A stretch of 26,734 bases of DNA from an uncultured Eubacteriales bacterium (lineage in GTDB: Bacteria; Bacillota; Clostridia; Christensenellales; Borkfalkiaceae), in contig CAJLXC010000016.1 in NCBI GenBank assembly GCA_905210545.1, forward strand, positions 1-26,734. The letters run 5' to 3'. A program made the translations under genes and the position numbers. Positions 22,382 to 26,734 of this stretch are shown in pieces. The notes below the pieces were generated by a model. It was not told the origin of the DNA. It did not search any database and saw nothing but the letters and a program-made list of their open reading frames with translations. How positions within the stretch are numbered: the first letter of the stretch is position 1; each line of letters opens with the position of its first letter.

Positions 22382-23410
22382 ATGATTAGAATTTTAAGAG
22401 AAAAATTACCCGAAGCGTTCGACAGAATTTCCGCGACGCAGGATTTGTTTCTTCCCGTTAAAAAAGCGGGCGAGGTGAATTACGGCAAATACGAAAAAGG
22501 CGCGGAAGTTTCGCTCGACACGTTAAAAACGGTCAGAAGCGCAAAAGATTTCTTCTTTCCGCAGAGCGAAACGATGATGAAGTTCAAGCTTTCCGGCAAG
22601 AATATAGAAATTAAAGATATAAGAAAAGAACACGCTCCGTTCGTCGTGTTCGGCGTCCGCGGTTGCGACTTAAAGTCGTTTTCCATTCTCGACAACGTGT
22701 TTTTGCAAGAACCCGTCGATACCTTTTATAAGGCGAGAAGAGAAGCCGCTACCATCGTTACGCTCGCGTGCAATAAACCCGAAATCAGCTGTTTCTGCAA
22801 GAATTTCGGTATAGACGCGGCTGAACCTGCGGGCGACGCGACCGCTTATGCGGACGATAAATACCTGTATATCCAAGCAAATACCGAAAAGGGCGAAAAA
22901 TTGCTTGCGCTTCTTAAAGAGGTTTCCGAAGAAGACGACGGCAAAGCCGCGGAAGAGATTAAAAAGCAGACGAGAGAGATAATAGAAAAACTCCCGTACT
23001 CGAATCTTGATTTATCCCGCTTTAAGCACGAAAACCTGAACGAGTTGTTTAATCTTCCCGACTGGCAAGAACTGTCGGAAGCGTGTCTGGGTTGCGGAAC
23101 GTGTACGTTCGTATGTCCGACCTGTCAGTGTTTCGATATCCGCGACTTTAAAACCAACGAAGGCGTAAACCGTTTCAGATGCTGGGATTCCTGTATGTAC
23201 TCCGACTTTACGCAGATGGCGGCGGCAAACTCGCGCACGACGCAGATGCAGAGATACCGTCAGAGATTTATGCATAAACTCGTATACTATCCCTCGCAAT
23301 ACGGCGGAACGTATTCTTGCGTGGGTTGCGGCAGATGCGTCAACAAATGCCCGCAACACCTCAATATCCTTAAAGTAATAAAGAAAATAGGGGGCAAGAA
23401 CGATGACTAA
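22382..23410 (+). CDS. flxB: FlxB-like iron-sulfur protein (AsrA/HydB-type)
   Basis: The 342-residue protein resembles the electron-transfer subunit of sulfhydrogenase and anaerobic sulfite reductase (AsrA type). It has VRGCDLKSF around Cys95, CNKPEISCFC at 130-139, one cluster motif Cys235-238-241-245 followed by Cys248 and Cys250, RCWDSCMYSDF, and a second motif Cys313-316-319-323. With the adjacent FlxA it should form the NADH-oxidising half of an Flx module. No siroheme subunit (AsrC) gene or hydrogenase gene is present, so sulfite reduction is unlikely. AAGGCGGTGA lies just before the ATG, and the gene overlaps flxA by 8 bases. Confidence 0.8.
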   Translation: MIRILREKLPEAFDRISATQDLFLPVKKAGEVNYGKYEKGAEVSLDTLKTVRSAKDFFFPQSETMMKFKLSGKNIEIKDIRKEHAPFVVFGVRGCDLKSFSILDNVFLQEPVDTFYKARREAATIVTLACNKPEISCFCKNFGIDAAEPAGDATAYADDKYLYIQANTEKGEKLLALLKEVSEEDDGKAAEEIKKQTREIIEKLPYSNLDLSRFKHENLNELFNLPDWQELSEACLGCGTCTFVCPTCQCFDIRDFKTNEGVNRFRCWDSCMYSDFTQMAAANSRTTQMQRYRQRFMHKLVYYPSQYGGTYSCVGCGRCVNKCPQHLNILKVIKKIGGKNDD

Positions 23411-24230
23411 CGAAAATCTCATACCTAAAATAGGCGTTATTACCGATATAAGAAAGGACACGCCGGACGTAAAAACGTTCAGAGTCGTCGGAACGGACGG
23501 CAAAAAACTCTTTGAACATCTTCCCGGGCAATGCGCTATGGTTTCCGTACCCGGCGTAGGCGAGTGTATGTTCTCTATCACTTCTTCTCCGACGAATACC
23601 GAGTTTATGGAATTTTCCATCAAAAAATGCGGTTGCGTTACGGAAGTGGTCCATTCTCTCGAAGTCGGTCAGCAAATCACGGTGAGAGGACCTTACGGCA
23701 AAAACTTCCCCGTAGAAGGCGACTTTAAAGGCAAAGACCTGTTGTTTATCGCCGGCGGTATCGGACTTGCTCCGCTCCGCAGCGTAATAAACTACGTTCG
23801 CCATTACAGAAAGAATTACGGCAAGGTGGTAGTCGTTTACGGTTCGAGAAGTAAAGACGATCTCGTGGATATAGACGAAATCAGAAACGAGTGGATGAAC
23901 GAACCCGATTTCGAAGTTTATCTCACCATAGACAGACCGCAGGAAGGCTGGGACGGACACGTAGGTTTCGTACCCGCTTACGTCAAAGAGCTGGGACTCG
24001 ATCCGACTATGACGGCTGTGCTTTGCGGCCCGCCCATAATGATTAAATTCACGCTTCAGGGACTTTTAGAACTCGGATTTAAGAAAGAAAGGGTTTATAC
24101 CACGCTGGAACTTCGTATGAAATGCGGCATCGGCAAATGCGGCAGGTGCAACGTGGGCGACAAGTTCGTGTGTAAAGACGGTCCCGTTTTCAGAATGGAT
24201 CAGCTCGACGAGCTGCCCCCCGAATATTAA
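23403..24230 (+). CDS. flxA: FlxA-like FAD/NAD(P)H oxidoreductase subunit
   Basis: The 275-residue protein is a ferredoxin-NADP reductase-fold subunit of the AsrB/HydG/PyrK group. It has an FAD-binding beta barrel (FSITSSP at 57-63, GPYGKNFP near 96-103), a nucleotide-binding domain (FIAGGIGLAPLRS at 115-127, CGPPIM at 208-213) and a C-terminal [2Fe-2S] motif Cys241, Cys246, Cys249, Cys257. It would take hydride from NADH (or NADPH) and feed single electrons to FlxB/FlxC. Sequence alone does not fix NADH over NADPH, but Rex at the head of the operon favours NADH. It overlaps flxB (ATGACTAA) and is followed after 17 bases by frdB. Confidence 0.9.
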   Translation: MTNENLIPKIGVITDIRKDTPDVKTFRVVGTDGKKLFEHLPGQCAMVSVPGVGECMFSITSSPTNTEFMEFSIKKCGCVTEVVHSLEVGQQITVRGPYGKNFPVEGDFKGKDLLFIAGGIGLAPLRSVINYVRHYRKNYGKVVVVYGSRSKDDLVDIDEIRNEWMNEPDFEVYLTIDRPQEGWDGHVGFVPAYVKELGLDPTMTAVLCGPPIMIKFTLQGLLELGFKKERVYTTLELRMKCGIGKCGRCNVGDKFVCKDGPVFRMDQLDELPPEY

Positions 24231-24247
24231 GCCATAAGGAGAAAAAT

Positions 24248-24922
24248 ATGGAAAACTTAGTAAACGTTTATTTTTTCGGCAAAAGATATCGCGTTCCCGA
24301 AAGCCTTACCATAATGAAGGCTATGGAATACGCCGGTTATAAGCTCGTGCGCGGTTGCGGTTGCAGAAACGGCTTCTGCGGCGCATGCGCCACTATTTAC
24401 CGTATTCACGGTCAGCAGGAATTAAAGACCTGTCTTGCTTGTCAGCAACAGGTTCAGGAAGGAATGTACGTGGCTACTCTTCCGTTCTTCCCGCTCGTAA
24501 AACAGGTTTACGATATAGAAAAGATTAAGCCTACCGAGCAGATAATGATGCAGCTCTATCCCGAAATCTATTCCTGCATAGGCTGCAACGCCTGCACCAA
24601 GTCCTGCACGCAGGGGCTTAACGTTATGCAATACATCGCTTACGCCCAGCGCGGGGAATACAAAAAGTGCGCGGAAGAAAGCTTTGACTGCGTTATGTGC
24701 GGCGTTTGCTCTTCCCGTTGTCCCGCAGGCATATCGCACCCGCAGGTCGCGGAGCTTGCAAGAAGATTATACGGCAAATATATCGCGCCCCCGTGCGAAC
24801 ACCTTAATAAGCGTGTAGAAGAAATCAATCGCGGCGACTTTAAGGAACTTTTGGAAAGCGTTATGAATAAGCCGATAGAAGAACTTAAAGAGCTGTATAA
24901 CCACCGCGATATTGAAAAATAA
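24248..24922 (+). CDS. frdB: Fumarate reductase iron-sulfur subunit, non-quinone type
   Basis: The N-terminal domain (about 1-90) is a plant-type [2Fe-2S] ferredoxin with Cys39-x4-Cys44-x2-Cys47 and Cys62, as in SdhB/FrdB. The C-terminal helical domain has two CxxCxxCxxxC motifs: Cys110-113-116-120 and Cys148-151-154-158. Classical SdhB/FrdB would have one [4Fe-4S] and one [3Fe-4S] motif, the latter next to the quinone site. Here both look like [4Fe-4S], as in HdrC, pointing to a soluble electron partner. At 224 residues it lacks the C-terminal CCG domains fused in archaeal TfrB; a separate hdrB supplies that function in the same operon. AAGGAGA precedes the ATG. Confidence 0.85.
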   Translation: MENLVNVYFFGKRYRVPESLTIMKAMEYAGYKLVRGCGCRNGFCGACATIYRIHGQQELKTCLACQQQVQEGMYVATLPFFPLVKQVYDIEKIKPTEQIMMQLYPEIYSCIGCNACTKSCTQGLNVMQYIAYAQRGEYKKCAEESFDCVMCGVCSSRCPAGISHPQVAELARRLYGKYIAPPCEHLNKRVEEINRGDFKELLESVMNKPIEELKELYNHRDIEK

Positions 24923-24938
24923 GCGGTTCGCCCGTCCG

Positions 24939-24962
24939 GACTGCGGCAAAATCGCTGCGGTC
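24939..24962 (+). other. Intercistronic hairpin between frdB and frdA
   Basis: GACTGCGGC (24939-24947) pairs with GCTGCGGTC (24954-24962) over nine positions, two of them G-U, across a 6-base loop. No T-run follows. It may protect or process the mRNA so that FrdA is made at a different level. It lies about 20 bases before the frdA Shine-Dalgarno AGGGAGA. Confidence 0.45.
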
Positions 24963-24997
24963 TATGACGAATATCGTATTCAGGGAGAATAAATTCT

Positions 24998-26602
24998 ATG
25001 TATAATTACACCGAAGAACAAAAAATTTCGATGAAAAAAGTTGAAGAGAGCAGGGTTAAAAGATTTAACGAGCTTTTCCCGCGTATGACGGCGGAAGAAA
25101 AGCAGACCGTTCTCAAAGAAAACCACCCCGACTATATAGAGTCCGCTTACGAAAACCTTAAAGTCGGTCCTAACAAGGGCGAAAAGGTTCTTCACGAGCT
25201 TGCTTCGCTTTTACAGGGTAAATCTCGCGTCGCGGGGCTCGATATCGATCTCGGACACCCCGACTTCGACGTGGACGTGCTTGTAATCGGCGGCGGCGGC
25301 GCAGGCTCTTCCGCGGCGATCACCGCTCACGCCGCAGGCGCAAACGTGCTTATGGTAACCAAGCTCCGTATAGGCGACGCCAACACTATGATGGCGGAAG
25401 GCGGAATTCAGGCTGCCGATAAAGAAAACGACAGTCCCGCAATCCATTATCTGGACGCGTTCGGCGGCGGACACTTCGCCGCGAAACACGAGCTTTTATA
25501 TAAACTCGTAAACGAAGCTCCGGACGCCATCAAATGGTTGTCCGATCTCGGCGTTATGTTCGATAAGGACGAAAAGGGCAATATGATAACCACGCACGGC
25601 GGCGGCACTTCGAGAAAGAGAATGCACGCGTGCAAAGACTATTCCGGCGCGGAAATCATGAGAACGCTTCGCGACGAGGTGTTAAACCGCGGCATACCCG
25701 TGGTTGACTTTACCGCCGCGATAGAGATTATAAAAGACGACAAAGGTCAGGCGGCGGGCGCGGTACTGATGAATATGGAAACGGAAGAGATTCTCGTTGC
25801 GAGAGCCAAAACCGTTATCATAGCGACAGGCGGCGCGGGCAGACTGCACTATCAGGGTTTTCCCACGAGTAACCATTACGGCGCGACTGCGGACGGTCTT
25901 GTTCTCGCTTATCGCGCGGGAGCAAAGCTCCTTTATGCGGATACTCTTCAGTATCACCCGACCGGCGCGGCAGAACCCACGCAGATTTTCGGCGCGCTCG
26001 TTACCGAAAAAGTGAGATCGCTCGGCGCGCAACTCGTAAACCGCGACGGCGAAGCTTTCGTATATTCTCTCGAAACGAGAGACGTTACCGCTTCTACCAT
26101 AATCCGCGAGTGCAAAAAACGCAACAAGGGTATTAAAACTACCGACGGAGAAGGCGTGTGGCTGGATACGCCGATGATAGAAATGATCGGCGGCGAAGGG
26201 ACGATAGAAAAACGTATTCCCGCAATGATGCGTATGTTCGGCAAATACGGCATAGATATAAGAAAAGAGCCAATTCTCGTTTATCCCACGCTCCATTATC
26301 AGAACGGCGGCATAGATATCTCCGCAAACGGCGAAGCGGGCGTTAAAAACCTGTTTGTCGCAGGCGAAGCCGTCGGGGGCATCCACGGCAGAAACAGACT
26401 TATGGGAAACTCGCTTCTCGACATAATCGTATTCGGCAGAAACGCCGGCAAATACGCTTCCGAAAGAGCGAAAGAGGTCACCGTAGGCAAGCTTAATTTA
26501 GACCACGTTGCGGCGTTCGGAAAAGAGCTTGAAAACGCGGGTATCGTTCCCGAAAAGTTCTCTCCGCAGATTCTTCCCGATTACAGAAGAAAAGATATGT
26601 GA
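24998..26602 (+). CDS. frdA: Fumarate reductase flavoprotein subunit (noncovalent-FAD type)
   Basis: This SdhA/FrdA-superfamily protein has 534 residues. The FAD motif GGGGAGSSAA is at 98-107 and AEGGIQAA at 133-140. Substrate residues by comparison are His320 (YHPTG), Arg361 (ETRDV), His433 (YPTLHYQNGGI) and the arginine of GRNRLMGNSLLD near 467. The histidine that links FAD covalently in FrdA/SdhA is Asn129 here (ANTMMAEGG), so FAD should be noncovalent. About 90 residues precede the FAD domain, an unusual extension, and only about 55 follow the last FAD motif, so the usual C-terminal helical domain is reduced. L-aspartate oxidase is the main alternative, but the neighbouring frdB and fumC favour fumarate reduction. 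There is no signal peptide. AGGGAGA precedes the ATG. Confidence 0.85.
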   Translation: MYNYTEEQKISMKKVEESRVKRFNELFPRMTAEEKQTVLKENHPDYIESAYENLKVGPNKGEKVLHELASLLQGKSRVAGLDIDLGHPDFDVDVLVIGGGGAGSSAAITAHAAGANVLMVTKLRIGDANTMMAEGGIQAADKENDSPAIHYLDAFGGGHFAAKHELLYKLVNEAPDAIKWLSDLGVMFDKDEKGNMITTHGGGTSRKRMHACKDYSGAEIMRTLRDEVLNRGIPVVDFTAAIEIIKDDKGQAAGAVLMNMETEEILVARAKTVIIATGGAGRLHYQGFPTSNHYGATADGLVLAYRAGAKLLYADTLQYHPTGAAEPTQIFGALVTEKVRSLGAQLVNRDGEAFVYSLETRDVTASTIIRECKKRNKGIKTTDGEGVWLDTPMIEMIGGEGTIEKRIPAMMRMFGKYGIDIRKEPILVYPTLHYQNGGIDISANGEAGVKNLFVAGEAVGGIHGRNRLMGNSLLDIIVFGRNAGKYASERAKEVTVGKLNLDHVAAFGKELENAGIVPEKFSPQILPDYRRKDM

Positions 26603-26611
26603 TATACGCAG

Positions 26612-26649
26612 CGGTTTTGTCAAGGACAAAACCGAAAGCAAAAGCTTTC
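26612..26649 (+). terminator. Tandem hairpins after frdA
   Basis: A perfect 10-bp stem (26612-26621 with 26625-26634, loop AAG) is followed at once by a second hairpin, GAAAGC with GCTTTC (26634-26649). Neither has a strong T-run. They may mark the operon's 3' end or protect it from exonucleases. Confidence 0.5.
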
Positions 26650-26708
26650 TTCCGCACCTTCGTTGCGGCTGCGAGCTTGAAAGCAATCATAAAAAGATAT
26701 TAAACGCG

Positions 26709-26734
26709 CGGCGAAAGCATTTTTGCTTTCGCCG
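26709..26734. terminator. Hairpin at the right edge
   Basis: A perfect 11-bp stem (26709-26719 with 26724-26734) with loop TTTT ends exactly at the window edge. Whether a T-run follows is not visible. It repeats the GAAAGC/GCTTTC core of the hairpin at 26634-26649. Confidence 0.5.

Noticed and set aside
22382..24230. Anaerobic sulfite reductase AsrAB
   Set aside because: The two proteins resemble AsrA and AsrB, but no siroheme subunit gene follows and the neighbours are hdr, mvhD and frd genes, which fits an Flx module better.
24998..26602. L-aspartate oxidase (NadB) instead of fumarate reductase
   Set aside because: NadB also lacks the covalent-FAD histidine, but the adjacent FrdB-type subunit, fumC and the absence of nadA/nadC favour fumarate reductase. 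It remains the main alternative.

Overview
The window looks like a chromosomal piece of a strictly anaerobic, uncultured member of the Clostridia (Bacillota). I infer this from the strong Shine-Dalgarno sequences, some TTG starts, sigma-A-type promoters, a Rex regulator, an A-type flavodiiron protein and the Hdr/Flx electron-transfer genes. The species cannot be named from sequence alone. There are 22 complete protein genes plus a possible fragment at the left edge. I see no rRNA, tRNA, CRISPR array, insertion sequence or phage gene.

Left part (1-8418), mostly housekeeping: a FabG-like SDR; purA with a clear promoter and terminator; malQ; a small VanZ-like membrane protein; an unrecognised ferritin-like protein with three evenly spaced iron-ligand helix pairs. 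Convergent to the last are fprA (O2/NO-reducing flavodiiron protein) and an M29 aminopeptidase, both on the minus strand.

Middle part (8419-15522): dxs is coupled to an ABC exporter half-transporter. Next come two tandem Wzz-type chain-length proteins without visible polysaccharide genes, then a CPA2 (Kef-type) cation/H+ antiporter. Several intergenic regions hold inverted or direct repeats that could be operators, and two copies of a dispersed hairpin repeat.

Right part (15508-26734) is the most interesting region. It is one probable operon of about 11 kb: rex, fumC, hdrB, hdrC, hdrA, flxD (mvhD), flxC, flxB, flxA, frdB, frdA. It combines an NADH-oxidising FlxABCD module, a heterodisulfide-reductase-type HdrABC module containing the flavin subunit that bifurcates electrons in characterised homologues, and a soluble fumarate-reductase pair. 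FrdB lacks the 3Fe-4S motif of quinone-linked enzymes, and no membrane anchor gene is present. FumC would supply fumarate from malate, and Rex would tie expression to the NADH/NAD+ ratio. My inference is that the products form, or work as, a cytoplasmic NADH-dependent fumarate reductase. It could save energy by reducing ferredoxin in the same turnover. This resembles a split version of archaeal thiol:fumarate reductase. The parts are visible in the sequence; coupling and bifurcation to fumarate are hypotheses.
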